From Candidatus Bathyarchaeota archaeon (GTDB lineage: Archaea; Thermoproteota; Bathyarchaeia; JAPDIZ01), in NCBI GenBank assembly GCA_029259355.1, contig JAPDIZ010000002.1:248001-312000 (forward strand): a stretch of DNA of 64,000 bases. Direction: 5' to 3'. The position numbers were made by a program, and so were the translations under genes. Shown here in pieces: positions 38,579-48,554 of this stretch. The notes below the pieces were generated by a model, which saw nothing but the letters and a program-made list of their open reading frames with translations, was not told where the DNA came from and made no database searches. The first letter of the stretch is position 1, and each line of letters begins with the position of its first letter.

Positions 38579-38869
38579 TTGGATGTGGTGCTTGGGAAGA
38601 AGTCGGCGATGAAGAGGGTCATCTCAAAGCAGTCTCTGCAGAAAATAGCCTCCTATCTGCAGAGAAAGGGTTTTCGTAGGTGGAGGTCTGGGCGCGAGGA
38701 GCACTTCGAGAAGTATGTGGACTCTGGAAAGATACACGTGATCATAAAGCCCATTAGGAAAGGTAAGATGCTCCTAAAGGTCCACCTCGACTACTTCCCG
38801 TGCATAATCCTTCAGTACTCTCCCACGATCCAAGAGTTCATAAATAAAATATTGAGACTAGTAAAGTAG
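38579..38869 (+). CDS. Small basic hypothetical protein
   Basis: 96-aa ORF filling the purA-hppA gap; alternate start around 38609. Confidence 0.55.
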   Translation: MDVVLGKKSAMKRVISKQSLQKIASYLQRKGFRRWRSGREEHFEKYVDSGKIHVIIKPIRKGKMLLKVHLDYFPCIILQYSPTIQEFINKILRLVK

Positions 38870-38874
38870 CTTTT

Positions 38875-40920
38875 TCAGAGAATAGCCAGCCTAGCTATGT
38901 ATTTTGCGAAGATCACTGAGATCATGTTGATGACCTTTATCATCGGGTTTAGCGCGGGGCCAGCTGTGTCCTTGAAGGGGTCTCCCACGGTGTCGCCGAC
39001 AACCGCAGCGGCATGAGCTGGCGACTTCTTTCCTCCGAAGTGTCCCAGCTCGATGAACTTTTTGGCGTTGTCCCAAGCAGCTCCACCGTTAGCCATCATT
39101 AGCGCTAAGCACAGACCTGTGACTATCGCGCCGATAAGCATAGCGCCAAGAGCTTCCCAGCCGAACACGAAGCCAACCACTAGTGGCGAAAGCAGCGCTA
39201 GCGCGCCGGGCAGCGCCATACCCTTTAGCGCTGTTCTCACGCTGATGTCTACGCACCTAGCGTAGTCTGGCTTCGCCTTGCCCTCCATTATGCCCTCTAT
39301 CTCCCTGAACTGCCTCCTAACCTCGTTAACCATCTCAAAGGCTCCGACGCCTACACTCCTCATGCAGAACGCTGTGAACAGGAAGGAGATGGCTCCGCCC
39401 ACTAGAAGCCCGAGTATGACCTTGGGGTTGACCAGGGCAAGCCTCGCCCCAATATCCTCAAGCGCTATCCCCACATACTCCTCTATCTCGATGAGGTATG
39501 CCAGCAGCAGCGAAAGCGCTGCCAAGCCCGCCGACCCAATGGCGAAGGTCTTGGTCAGCGCCTTGGTGGTGTTGCCTACAGCGTCTAGCGTATCGGTTAC
39601 CTCCCTAACCTCTGGCTCCAAATCAGCCATTTCAGCTATTCCGCCCGCGTTATCGATAATGGGTCCAAACGCGTCCACGGACACGATTATCCCAGCGACC
39701 GATAGCATAGCCATAGCAGCTACAGCGACGCCATAGAAGCCGTAGTAAGCGCCTCCACACCATGAGCCAAAGGTGTAGGCGAGCACCACGCCAAGCGCTA
39801 TCACTATCACCGGGAGGAGAGCGCTCTCCAGGGCGTTAGCCAACCCGTTGATCAGGTTTATCGCTGGACCCGCTTGCGACGCTTCAGCGATTCGCTGCAC
39901 AGGCTTGTGGCCGTAGTGCGTGTAGTAGTTAGTGAGCAGCGCTAGCAAGACGACGATCACCACGCCGACCATGGCTGAGTAGAACAGCTCGTATGAGCCG
40001 AACAGCACGTAGGTTGCGTACGCAAAGCCGACGATGGCTAGAACAGCGGTTGCGGCTATCGCTCTGATCAGCGGCGAAACTGGGCTCTCACCACGCCTAA
40101 GCCTCACGAAGAAGGTGCCGACTACAGTGGAGAGTATGGCTATGGCGCCCAGCAGAAGCGGATACTCGACGAAGGCTGCGTTGCCCGTCGTCTGAAACAG
40201 CGGCCAGCCGAGCAGCATCGCTCCCACAAGCGTGACTGCGTAGGTTTCGAAGATGTCTGCCGCCATCCCTGCTACATCCCCTACGTTGTCGCCCACAGCA
40301 TCCGCGATTACAGCGGGGTTTCTTGGGTCGTCTTCGGGTATTCCAGCCTCTACCTTTCCAACTAGGTCAGCGCCTACGTCAGCTGATTTCGTGTAGATTC
40401 CTCCGCCTATCCTTGCGAAAAGCGCTACCAAGCTTCCTCCGAAGCCAAAGCCCGCGAAGAGGATAGGATCTCTCCAAAGCCAGTAGTACACCGTCAGCCC
40501 GAGCAGCGCTAGCCCAACCATCGAAAGCCCCATCACCGTGCCTCCCCTGAAAGCCACCGAAAGCGCCTTGGCAATCCCTTCTTTGGCCGCATTTGCCGTA
40601 CGCGTGTTGCCCTCGACAGCAACGCGCATCCCGAAGTAGCCAGCTAAAGCCGAGAACAGCGCACCAGTGAAGAACGACACACCAGTTTGCCAGTTGATGG
40701 CTGCTGCGAGCACCAGCGACAGAACAACCATGAAGATGAGCAGCGTCCTATACTGCCTGTTTAGGTACGCGATGGCTCCCTCCTTTATGGCGCTGTAGAC
40801 CTCAACCATTCTCTCCGTCCCCAGCGGCATCTTGAGCACCGAGAGCGTCGAGACCCCAGCGAAGGCTAGGGCTAGCAGCGCCGACGCCAAAGCTAGCCAG
40901 ATTATCCACATATCTGTCAA
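38875..40920 (-). CDS. hppA: Membrane-bound proton-translocating pyrophosphatase (K+-independent type)
   Basis: GGGIYTKSADVGADLVGKVEAGIPEDDPRNPAVIADAVGDNVGDVAGMAADIFE; GNTTKALTK (K/T positions of K+-independent class). Confidence 0.96.
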   Translation of the reverse strand: MTDMWIIWLALASALLALAFAGVSTLSVLKMPLGTERMVEVYSAIKEGAIAYLNRQYRTLLIFMVVLSLVLAAAINWQTGVSFFTGALFSALAGYFGMRVAVEGNTRTANAAKEGIAKALSVAFRGGTVMGLSMVGLALLGLTVYYWLWRDPILFAGFGFGGSLVALFARIGGGIYTKSADVGADLVGKVEAGIPEDDPRNPAVIADAVGDNVGDVAGMAADIFETYAVTLVGAMLLGWPLFQTTGNAAFVEYPLLLGAIAILSTVVGTFFVRLRRGESPVSPLIRAIAATAVLAIVGFAYATYVLFGSYELFYSAMVGVVIVVLLALLTNYYTHYGHKPVQRIAEASQAGPAINLINGLANALESALLPVIVIALGVVLAYTFGSWCGGAYYGFYGVAVAAMAMLSVAGIIVSVDAFGPIIDNAGGIAEMADLEPEVREVTDTLDAVGNTTKALTKTFAIGSAGLAALSLLLAYLIEIEEYVGIALEDIGARLALVNPKVILGLLVGGAISFLFTAFCMRSVGVGAFEMVNEVRRQFREIEGIMEGKAKPDYARCVDISVRTALKGMALPGALALLSPLVVGFVFGWEALGAMLIGAIVTGLCLALMMANGGAAWDNAKKFIELGHFGGKKSPAHAAAVVGDTVGDPFKDTAGPALNPMIKVINMISVIFAKYIARLAIL

Positions 40921-41014
40921 ACCCCCTTGAGGCTACCTAAGAATAATACACACCACCTTTAACCCTTTCTCGGAGGGGAAACCGCTTTTATACTCTGTTT
41001 CGACGCTTCTACGG

Positions 41015-41575
41015 GTGTTGGCTTTGCCCGTTTCGCGATACGAGGACTTGATGAGCGAGGTTGTGGAGAACGTAGCAAAGCTCGTGCTGGCATCGGCCAA
41101 AACCGCTCCAAAGGCTAGGGGAATAGATAGGCTGGTCTACGCGCTGATAACTGGGGGGGAAAAGGAGAAGCTCGCCGACCAGATGGAGGCGATGGCTGAG
41201 GAGAGGCCGATCTTCCCGAGGGATGCCAAGAACGTACGAGACTCGGATGCTGTGGTCGTAATCGGGTTAGCTGATGCTGAACCACTAGGGCTCGACTGCG
41301 GAGCTTGTGGCTTCCAAACGTGCGATGAGTTTTCGAAGGCGAAAAAAACGCAGGGGAGGTTTTTCCAAGGACCTCAGTGCATGATGCACCTGATCAACCT
41401 AGGCATAGCCATAGGATCGGCTGCAAAGACCGCTGGGGTCCTGAACGTGGACAACAGGGTGATGTTCACCATAGGAGCTGCGGCTATTAGAGCGGGGTTG
41501 GTGAAGGCGGAGGTGGCGTTTGGCATACCGCTCTCAACCACTGGAAAGAGCATATACTTCGATAGGCAGACGTAG
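41015..41575 (+). CDS. DUF2148 ferredoxin-domain protein
   Basis: LDCGACGFQTCDEFSKAKK; AAKTAGVLNVDNRVMFTIGAAA. Confidence 0.85.
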   Translation: MLALPVSRYEDLMSEVVENVAKLVLASAKTAPKARGIDRLVYALITGGEKEKLADQMEAMAEERPIFPRDAKNVRDSDAVVVIGLADAEPLGLDCGACGFQTCDEFSKAKKTQGRFFQGPQCMMHLINLGIAIGSAAKTAGVLNVDNRVMFTIGAAAIRAGLVKAEVAFGIPLSTTGKSIYFDRQT

Positions 41576-41581
41576 CGGACG

Positions 41582-42289
41582 ATGCCCACTAAGCTCGCTG
41601 CTCTTTTCTCTGGTGGAAAAGACTCCACTTATGCGCTCTGGTGGGGGCTTTGCCAAGGTTTTGAAGTAGCTTGCCTGCTATCGGTTTTCGTCGAATCACC
41701 TGAGTCGTGGATGTTCCACTACCCAAACCTGCACGTGGTTGAGTTGCAGGCAGAAGCCATCGGTACACCGCTGCTGAAGATATGGTCAATGGGGGAGAAG
41801 GAGAGAGAGCTTGAGGACTTGAAGCGAGGGATGGCGGAGGCTGTTGAGCGATACGGCGTAGAGGGCGTGGTTTCAGGAGCGTTGGCGAGCGAGTACCAGA
41901 GGTGCAGAATTGATCGCCTATGCGAAGAGCTGGGCTTGATGCACCTCTCACCTCTTTGGCACAAAGATATGCGCAGCCTCCTCAGAGAGTTCGTGGAAGA
42001 GGGGTTTGAGGCGATAATAACCTCTGTTTCGGCTTATGGCATGGACGAGAAGTGGCTTGGCAGAGGGATAGACCACCAGTGCGTCGAAGACCTGATCAAG
42101 CTAAACCGAAGATATGGGATACACCTCGGAGGAGAGGGTGGGGAGTTTGAGACGCTTGTGCTTGACGCCCCGTTTTTCCGGAAGCGCGTTGTAATCGAGC
42201 GATGTAGGCGCGTTTGGAGGAGAGACTCTGGATACTTGCTTGTGGAAAAAGCCTACTTAGCCGAAAAAACCTCTTCACAAACCTCTTGA
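41582..42289 (+). CDS. dph6: Diphthine-ammonia ligase family (Dph6/MJ0570-like ATP pyrophosphatase)
   Basis: ALFSGGKDSTYALWWGL; GVVSGALASEYQRCRIDRLCEELGL; GEGGEFETLVLDAPFF. Confidence 0.92.
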   Translation: MPTKLAALFSGGKDSTYALWWGLCQGFEVACLLSVFVESPESWMFHYPNLHVVELQAEAIGTPLLKIWSMGEKERELEDLKRGMAEAVERYGVEGVVSGALASEYQRCRIDRLCEELGLMHLSPLWHKDMRSLLREFVEEGFEAIITSVSAYGMDEKWLGRGIDHQCVEDLIKLNRRYGIHLGGEGGEFETLVLDAPFFRKRVVIERCRRVWRRDSGYLLVEKAYLAEKTSSQTS

Positions 42290-43563
42290 AGCTTTGCGAA
42301 AACCTCATCCTCATCCACCGTAAGCACTTTACCTCCTCTCATCACAAAAACGCCGTCTACCAAAAGCGTGTCCACCGCTCCATAGGGTGGAGAGTAGACT
42401 ATGTGGGAAACTAAGTGTTTGCCGCTTAACACGGGGGAATATCCCGCTTTGCTGAGATCGATTAGAGCGATGTCAGCTCTTGCTCCAACGCGTATCTCCC
42501 CTATCTTGCCCGACAAGCCCAACGCCTCAGCTCCATTAACGGTGGCCATGTCCAAAACCACCTGAGCTCCGCATGCAGCGGCGTTCCATAGGTGATGCTT
42601 GGAGAGAAGCGAGCAAAACTTCATCACCTCGTACATGTTTAGGGAGTTGCTGCTTCCCGCTCCATCGGTCCCTAGCGAAACCACTACGCCATTTTCCACC
42701 ATCTCGTGAACGGGAGCTGTTCCACCGATAGCCAGCTTCATGTTCGATGTTGGACAGTGGCAAACTCTTGCTTCCCTTTCCGCGAGTAGCTTGACCTCGC
42801 GCATCGTCAGCCACACACAGTGCACAGCCACAAGCCAACGACCCAACGCCCCTAAGTTATCCAAGTACTCAACCTCTCTAACCCCCCTACTCTTCTCAAA
42901 ATCCGCTTGCTCACGCCTAGTCTCTGCAACGTGCATGGTTAATGGGATTGAGTAGCGCTTGGCTAAGTCAACGCAGCGAAGCAGAGCATCTTCTTCGCAT
43001 TTGTATAGAGAGTGGGGAGCTATAGCTGGCGAGATCCTCGGGTTTTTGAGAGCTTGGACCTCCCTAACGAACTTCTCGGCGTTGGAGATTTGTTGGGAAA
43101 GCTCTCCAAACCGCGGGTCTTCCATTACGCCGTAACCAATCACCCCCCTAAGCCCAGCATCCGACACAGCCCTAACAGCCTCTCTTGGGAAGAGGTAGGC
43201 ATCGAAGACGGCGGATACTCCGGATCTGATGAGCTCGACGCATCCAGCTAGCGCTCCCATGTACGCCGCATCCCTCGTTAGCTTGGGTTCGAGCTCTTGG
43301 GAAACGTAGCCTATCCACTCCCAAAAGCCTAGGTCGTCAGCAAGTCCGCGGATGCAGCAAGCTCCTAGGTGGCAGTGTGCATTTACGAGAGCTGGAACGG
43401 CTGCCAAACGGCTACAGTCAACAACCTCATCTCCGCCGTCTACCTCCTTATCCACGTCGATGATTTCACCATCTTCGATGGCTATGGAAGCGTTTCTAAG
43501 GACACGCCTTTCACCGTCCTGAGTCACCACGTACCTGCAATTCCTCAAGACTACGTCCACCAA
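42253..43563 (-). CDS. Amidohydrolase, SAH/MTA/5'-deoxyadenosine deaminase-like
   Basis: VPALVNAHCHLGACCIRG; LTMHVAETRREQADF; VSLGTDGAGSSNSLNMYEVMK. Confidence 0.85.
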   Translation of the reverse strand: MVDVVLRNCRYVVTQDGERRVLRNASIAIEDGEIIDVDKEVDGGDEVVDCSRLAAVPALVNAHCHLGACCIRGLADDLGFWEWIGYVSQELEPKLTRDAAYMGALAGCVELIRSGVSAVFDAYLFPREAVRAVSDAGLRGVIGYGVMEDPRFGELSQQISNAEKFVREVQALKNPRISPAIAPHSLYKCEEDALLRCVDLAKRYSIPLTMHVAETRREQADFEKSRGVREVEYLDNLGALGRWLVAVHCVWLTMREVKLLAEREARVCHCPTSNMKLAIGGTAPVHEMVENGVVVSLGTDGAGSSNSLNMYEVMKFCSLLSKHHLWNAAACGAQVVLDMATVNGAEALGLSGKIGEIRVGARADIALIDLSKAGYSPVLSGKHLVSHIVYSPPYGAVDTLLVDGVFVMRGGKVLTVDEDEVFAKLQEVCEEVFSAK

Positions 43564-43616
43564 GCTAGACCTCTCCCGCAGACAAGCTCATATCCTACGG
43601 GTGGAGCAAAAAGGCT

Positions 43617-44420
43617 GTGGGTGCTACCTTGGTAATCACGCTGCTAACCGACTTCGGGCTTAGAGACCCCTACGTTGCTGAGATGAAAGCCGTTATCCTC
43701 TCCATAAACCCCTCAGCCACTATAGTGGACATAACACACCTCGTTGAGCCGTTCAACGTCAGGATGGGGGCGTTTCTCCTAGCCTCTGCTTACAGGTATT
43801 TCCCGAAGGGCTCGATACACGTCGGCGTGGTAGACCCAGGCGTTGGTGGTCGAAGACGACCTCTACTGATAAAGTCGAGAAATTACGCGTTCATCGGTCC
43901 AGATAACGGCCTCTTAGCGCTTGCTGCCAAGCTCGACGGGGTTGAGGAAGCCTACGAGATTACCAACCCGAGGCTTATGCTTCCCGAAGTGTCGAAGACT
44001 TTTCACGGCAGAGACATCTTTGCGCCAGTAGCTGCTCACCTCTCGCTTGGCGTGGAGCCCTCTGAGGTTGGGGAGCGCGTTCAAAGCTTCAAAGAGCCTA
44101 GCTTCGCTCGTCCGCGGCTAGAGGGCAGCCGACTTCTCGGGGAGGTTTTGTACATCGACAACTTCGGCAACGTTGTCACAAACATCGCTGAAGAACTCGT
44201 CAAGGAGCTCGGAGCTAAAGCGGGAGACGAGCTATCGATTCAAGTTGGTGAATGTGAGTTTAGGTGCAGGTTCGTTAAGTACTATTCGATGGGTGAGCCG
44301 GGGGAGCTCCTTTCGCTCGTCGGAAGCCACGGCTTTTTGGAAATCTCCGTCAACCTAGGCAAAGCGTCTGAGAGAGTGGGGGCTAAGCTGGGAGACCTAG
44401 TGGCAGTTGAGCGCTTTTAG
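43617..44420 (+). CDS. SAM hydrolase / SAM hydroxide adenosyltransferase (DUF62)
   Basis: ITLLTDFGLRDPYVAEMKAVI; HVGVVDPGVGGRRRPL; FIGPDNGLL; FHGRDIFAPVAAHL; YIDNFGNVVTNI. Confidence 0.92.
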   Translation: MGATLVITLLTDFGLRDPYVAEMKAVILSINPSATIVDITHLVEPFNVRMGAFLLASAYRYFPKGSIHVGVVDPGVGGRRRPLLIKSRNYAFIGPDNGLLALAAKLDGVEEAYEITNPRLMLPEVSKTFHGRDIFAPVAAHLSLGVEPSEVGERVQSFKEPSFARPRLEGSRLLGEVLYIDNFGNVVTNIAEELVKELGAKAGDELSIQVGECEFRCRFVKYYSMGEPGELLSLVGSHGFLEISVNLGKASERVGAKLGDLVAVERF

Positions 44421-44470
44421 TCGCGAAACCTATTTACCCTCAGCTACACCAACTATGTCGGAATCCGTAG

Positions 44471-46168
44471 GTGGGGTTGTTGACTAAATACATTTTCACC
44501 ACCGGAGGCGTGCTGTCGAGCGTTGGCAAGGGAACAGTCACTGCCTCTGTGGGCAAAATTCTTCAGGTAAGGGGGTTCTCCGTCTCCGCCGTCAAGATTG
44601 ATCCCTATCTGAACTGTGACGCTGGCACCATGAACCCGTATCAGCACGGCGAGGTCTACGTTACTGAAGATGGGGGCGAGATGGACTTAGACTTAGGCAC
44701 TTACGAGCGCTTCCTCGACATCAACCTTTCTAGAGAAAACAACATCACCACGGGCCAAATCTACCTAACCGTCATCGAGCGCGAGAGAAAGGGGGAGTAC
44801 CTCGGCCAATGCGTCCAGATAATCCCCCACATAACCACTGAGATCAAGCGGAGGATAAAGGAGGCTGCTAAGCGAGCTGGCGTCGAGATTCTGCTAGTAG
44901 AAGTTGGTGGAACTGTGGGAGACATCGAGGGGCTGCCGTTTTTAGAAGCGATTAGGCAGATGAGGCTAGAAGAGGGCTACATGAACACGCTGTTCATCCA
45001 CGTAGCCCTAGTCCCCTACCTAGAGGCTACTGGAGAGTACAAGACAAAGCCCGTTCAGCACAGCGTTCAGGAGCTTAGGAGAATAGGCATTCAGCCAGAT
45101 ATCATTGTAGCGAGAGCTCGTGAAGCGATTTCGGGAGAGCCTAGGAGGAAGATAGCGCTCTTCGGCAGCGTAGACGATAGGGCAGTCTTCTTCTCCCCAA
45201 ACGTAGAGTCCATCTACCAGCTTCCGCTAGTCCTCGACGAACAGGGCTTGGGAGACTTCATCTGCGAGAGGCTTGGGCTTCCGAAGCGGAAGCCAGACTG
45301 GAGTTCATGGGAAGCCATCGCTAACTCGATGACGAAGGGGGATCAGGTGGTGAGGATCGCTATGTGCGGCAAGTACGCTAAGCTAGCGGATAGCTACCTA
45401 AGCGTAAACGAAGCGCTCAAGCACGCCGCCGCCTACTGCGGAGCAAAGGTCGAGATAAGCTGGTTGGAGACCGAGAAGTTTGAGCAAGACCCAAGCTCTC
45501 TAAAGAAGCTCCTCGAGTACGACGGTGTGTTGGTGCCCGGAGGCTTTGGGTCGAGAGGTGCTGAGGGGAAGATAATGGCCATAGAGTTTGCAAGAAAAAA
45601 CGACATACCGTTTCTGGGCATATGCTTCGGCTTCCAGCTAGCAATAGTCGAGTTTGCGAGAAACGTGGTTGGGCTTGAGAAGGCCAACTCGACAGAGGTA
45701 GACCCCGACACCCCGCACCCCGTCGTGGACTTACTTCCCGAGCAGCGCGGAATATCCGAGCTTGGTGGGACCATGAGGCTTGGGGCCGAGCCGGTGCTGG
45801 TGATGCCCAACACACTCGCTCACACGCTGTATGGGAGGGAGGTGATCTACGAGCGGCACCGCCACAGGTACGAGGTAAGCCCGGAGTACAGGGAAGCCAT
45901 CGAGTCTAAGGGAATGGTGTTTTCGGGGCTCTGCGTAAGAGGGGTTAGGGCAGAGATACTAGAACTACCGGATCGGTACTTCTTCTTCGCTACTCAGTAC
46001 CACCCTGAGTTCAAGTCGAGACCTGGGAAGCCCGACCCAGCCTTCTATGGCTTCATAAAGGCAGCATTATGCAAAAAAGCTGGTAAGCCTAAACCAGACT
46101 TCTCAGATCCTCCGAGAGACTACGCCGCAGCGTACACAGCCTTCGGCAGACGAGTTCAAAAACGCTAG
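44471..46168 (+). CDS. pyrG: CTP synthase
   Basis: KYIFTTGGVLSSVGKGTVTASVGKIL; KIDPYLNCDAGTMNPYQHGEVYVTEDGGEMDLDLGTYERF; GICFGFQLAIVEFARNV. Confidence 0.96.
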   Translation: MGLLTKYIFTTGGVLSSVGKGTVTASVGKILQVRGFSVSAVKIDPYLNCDAGTMNPYQHGEVYVTEDGGEMDLDLGTYERFLDINLSRENNITTGQIYLTVIERERKGEYLGQCVQIIPHITTEIKRRIKEAAKRAGVEILLVEVGGTVGDIEGLPFLEAIRQMRLEEGYMNTLFIHVALVPYLEATGEYKTKPVQHSVQELRRIGIQPDIIVARAREAISGEPRRKIALFGSVDDRAVFFSPNVESIYQLPLVLDEQGLGDFICERLGLPKRKPDWSSWEAIANSMTKGDQVVRIAMCGKYAKLADSYLSVNEALKHAAAYCGAKVEISWLETEKFEQDPSSLKKLLEYDGVLVPGGFGSRGAEGKIMAIEFARKNDIPFLGICFGFQLAIVEFARNVVGLEKANSTEVDPDTPHPVVDLLPEQRGISELGGTMRLGAEPVLVMPNTLAHTLYGREVIYERHRHRYEVSPEYREAIESKGMVFSGLCVRGVRAEILELPDRYFFFATQYHPEFKSRPGKPDPAFYGFIKAALCKKAGKPKPDFSDPPRDYAAAYTAFGRRVQKR

Positions 46169-46614
46169 ATGTCTATCGAGTGCTTCTCCTTTATCGTCCT
46201 CAACACGATCATCGTCTGCGTAGAGACCACGCCATCGATGGAACCCACTTGGTCAAGCACCCGAGCGAGCTGGCTCATGTCTGTAGTCCTTATCTTCGAA
46301 ACAGCGTAGAACTCCCCGGTTACGTCGTAGAGCTCGTAGACCTCGTTGATCGACGCTAGCTTCTCCAGCACAGAAGCGTACTTGGAGGGGTCTGCTCTTA
46401 TGCATATTATGGCGGTAAGCCCCTTCCCAACGGCTTCGGGGGATACGTGAGCATAGAAGCCCTTGATAACCCCCTCTTCCCTAAGCCTCCTCACCCTAAG
46501 GTGTATGGTTCCCTCGCTTACGCCGAGTCGCCTAGCTATCTCGGAGAAAGGAGTTCTCGCGTTTTCTTGCAGGATGGAGAGTATCTTGCGGTCTAGCTCA
46601 TCAAGCGCTACCAC
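46165..46614 (-). CDS. Lrp/AsnC family transcriptional regulator
   Basis: LDELDRKILSILQENARTPFSEIARRLGVSEGTIHLRVRRLREEGVIKGF. Confidence 0.92.
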   Translation of the reverse strand: MVALDELDRKILSILQENARTPFSEIARRLGVSEGTIHLRVRRLREEGVIKGFYAHVSPEAVGKGLTAIICIRADPSKYASVLEKLASINEVYELYDVTGEFYAVSKIRTTDMSQLARVLDQVGSIDGVVSTQTMIVLRTIKEKHSIDI

Positions 46615-46773
46615 GGTGGCATGCCCCTTCTGCTGACCACCTCAAGGCAGAGATTTGGCTTGCGGATGCTAAAAGCGTTGCTAAATGGGCAAATTCCTTA
46701 ATAACCTCGGCGACCAAGTCCTCCAGTTGGGAGCTGGGGGTAGTCAGAGACGGAGGTTGCCGGCAAAACACCC

Positions 46774-47754
46774 TTGCTTATCTTGTTTTTCTGCTTGCTC
46801 CTCCCAACCCCCAACCAGCTCCAACCTAGCAACCAGCTTGTTGTGGTAGCTTCTGTGGATACGCTAGCCATGATTGTGAGAGAGGTTTGTGGGAAGAGGG
46901 CTGATGTCTACTCACTCGTAGAGGCTGGGAAAGACCCTCACTTAGCTCAGCTGACGCCCTCGATGGTGGAAGAGTTCTCTAAAGCAGTTCTCTTCGTGAG
47001 CACCGGCCACCTAACCGTCGAGGATAAGTTCGTGGAATCGGTTGCTCGCCCAGCTGGCATGGAGGTGGTGTCGCTCCAAGACTACTTGGCGGAGGGAGCA
47101 AAGCTCTCGAAGCTTCCAGGAGTATCCGGGAAGAACCTCCACGGGTACTGGCTCGAGCCCGACAACGCTATCGCGATAGCTTGGGCTGTTGCCCACCGAA
47201 TGTCCACCATCGACCCTGAGAACCAAAGCTACTACTTAGGGAGAGCAAAGCTTTTTGAGGAGAGGGTTGGGGAGCTGAAGGAGTTGCTGGCTGCGACATC
47301 TGCTGAGCTTGACCTCGAGGGAGCCGGAGCCGTTGTTTGCTTGCCAGCAGAGGCTTACTGGGCAGAGGCGTTGGGGATGAACGTAGTTGAGGTTTTGAAG
47401 AGCGAGGAGCACGTAACGCCCAGTCCTGAGAAGATCAGCCGAATCGCGAGCTTGGCTAAGGAGGGGAAAATAAGGTACGTAATCGCCTCCGACATGGCAT
47501 ACTCGCTCATGGGAGAATACATCGAGCAAATATCCTCCACCACGGGGCTGAGAGTGATCAGGATCTCCGTCTTTTGCTCCTCCACCAAGTACTACACAGA
47601 CTATTTGGCCTACAACGCGGGATTGGTGAGGGCAAGCGCGAAAACATCTTCTCTCTCAGAAACCACTCTGTCCGCGCCAGCCGCGTTCTCGATAGCTGTG
47701 CTATCTGCTCTCGTGGTGATAGAGGCTTGGGCTCTTCTGAGGAGGAGGGAGTAA
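46774..47754 (+). CDS. znuA: Zn/Mn-type ABC transporter substrate-binding protein with C-terminal TM anchor
   Basis: ZinT/ZnuA-like AGKDPHLAQLTPSMVEEFSKA, HGYWLEPDNAIAIAWAVA; C-terminal APAAFSIAVLSALVVIEAWALLRRRE. Confidence 0.87.
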   Translation: MLILFFCLLLPTPNQLQPSNQLVVVASVDTLAMIVREVCGKRADVYSLVEAGKDPHLAQLTPSMVEEFSKAVLFVSTGHLTVEDKFVESVARPAGMEVVSLQDYLAEGAKLSKLPGVSGKNLHGYWLEPDNAIAIAWAVAHRMSTIDPENQSYYLGRAKLFEERVGELKELLAATSAELDLEGAGAVVCLPAEAYWAEALGMNVVEVLKSEEHVTPSPEKISRIASLAKEGKIRYVIASDMAYSLMGEYIEQISSTTGLRVIRISVFCSSTKYYTDYLAYNAGLVRASAKTSSLSETTLSAPAAFSIAVLSALVVIEAWALLRRRE

Positions 47755-48545
47755 TGGGCTCGGAACACCCCGTCATCGAGATGAACTCGCTTTGGGTAGT
47801 CTACGACCACACGCACCCAGCGCTCGTAGATGTCTCGGTTGTAGTCGATAAACCAGAGTTCATAATTGTCATAGGACCCAATGGAGCGGGAAAAACCACC
47901 TTGCTCAAGGTGTTGCTGGGGATGATAAAGCCCACTAAGGGTTGGGCAAGGGTCTTTGGCTTTGACGTGGTTAGAGAAGCTGAGGAGATTAGGAGGCTAA
48001 CTGGTTACGTTCCCCAGCGAGATATCATAAACTTCGAGGTTCCGCTGTCGGTTAAGGATGTAGTCCTCATGGGGCTGTTGCCCAAGAAGCGCATTCCCCG
48101 CATACCTTCTTCAAGCGATTTGAAGAGGGTTGAGGAAGCTCTGGAGTTCGTTGGAATGGGTGACTTGTGGGAGGAGAAGTTCTCAGATCTCTCCGGAGGC
48201 CAGCAGCAGAGGGTGCTGCTTGCGAGAGCGCTAGTGTCTGAGCCAAAGCTTCTCCTCCTCGACGAGCCGCTTTCAGCAGTTGATGTAGCCTCACAAGACG
48301 CAATACTCAGAATACTGAGGCACTTGCGCGAAGAGGGAACAACCATCGTGATGGTTTCACACGACATCAACCCAGTGGTTGAGTACGTGGACAAGATCAT
48401 GCTCCTCAACAAGAGGGTGGTAGCCTATGGAACGCCAAGCGAGGTCATCCGCGAAGAGGTGTTTTCCGAGGCCTATGGCTACAAGGTCAAGATAATCGAG
48501 CACGCGGGTGTGTGTTACGCCATAACTGGAGATGTCCACGCATAG
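47754..48545 (+). CDS. znuC: Zn/Mn-type ABC transporter ATP-binding protein
   Basis: GPNGAGKTTLLKVLLGM; LSGGQQQRVLLARALVSEPKLLLLDEP; ATG 47754 overlaps upstream stop (TAATG). Confidence 0.92.
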   Translation: MGSEHPVIEMNSLWVVYDHTHPALVDVSVVVDKPEFIIVIGPNGAGKTTLLKVLLGMIKPTKGWARVFGFDVVREAEEIRRLTGYVPQRDIINFEVPLSVKDVVLMGLLPKKRIPRIPSSSDLKRVEEALEFVGMGDLWEEKFSDLSGGQQQRVLLARALVSEPKLLLLDEPLSAVDVASQDAILRILRHLREEGTTIVMVSHDINPVVEYVDKIMLLNKRVVAYGTPSEVIREEVFSEAYGYKVKIIEHAGVCYAITGDVHA

Positions 48546-48554
48546 GGGGCTAGT

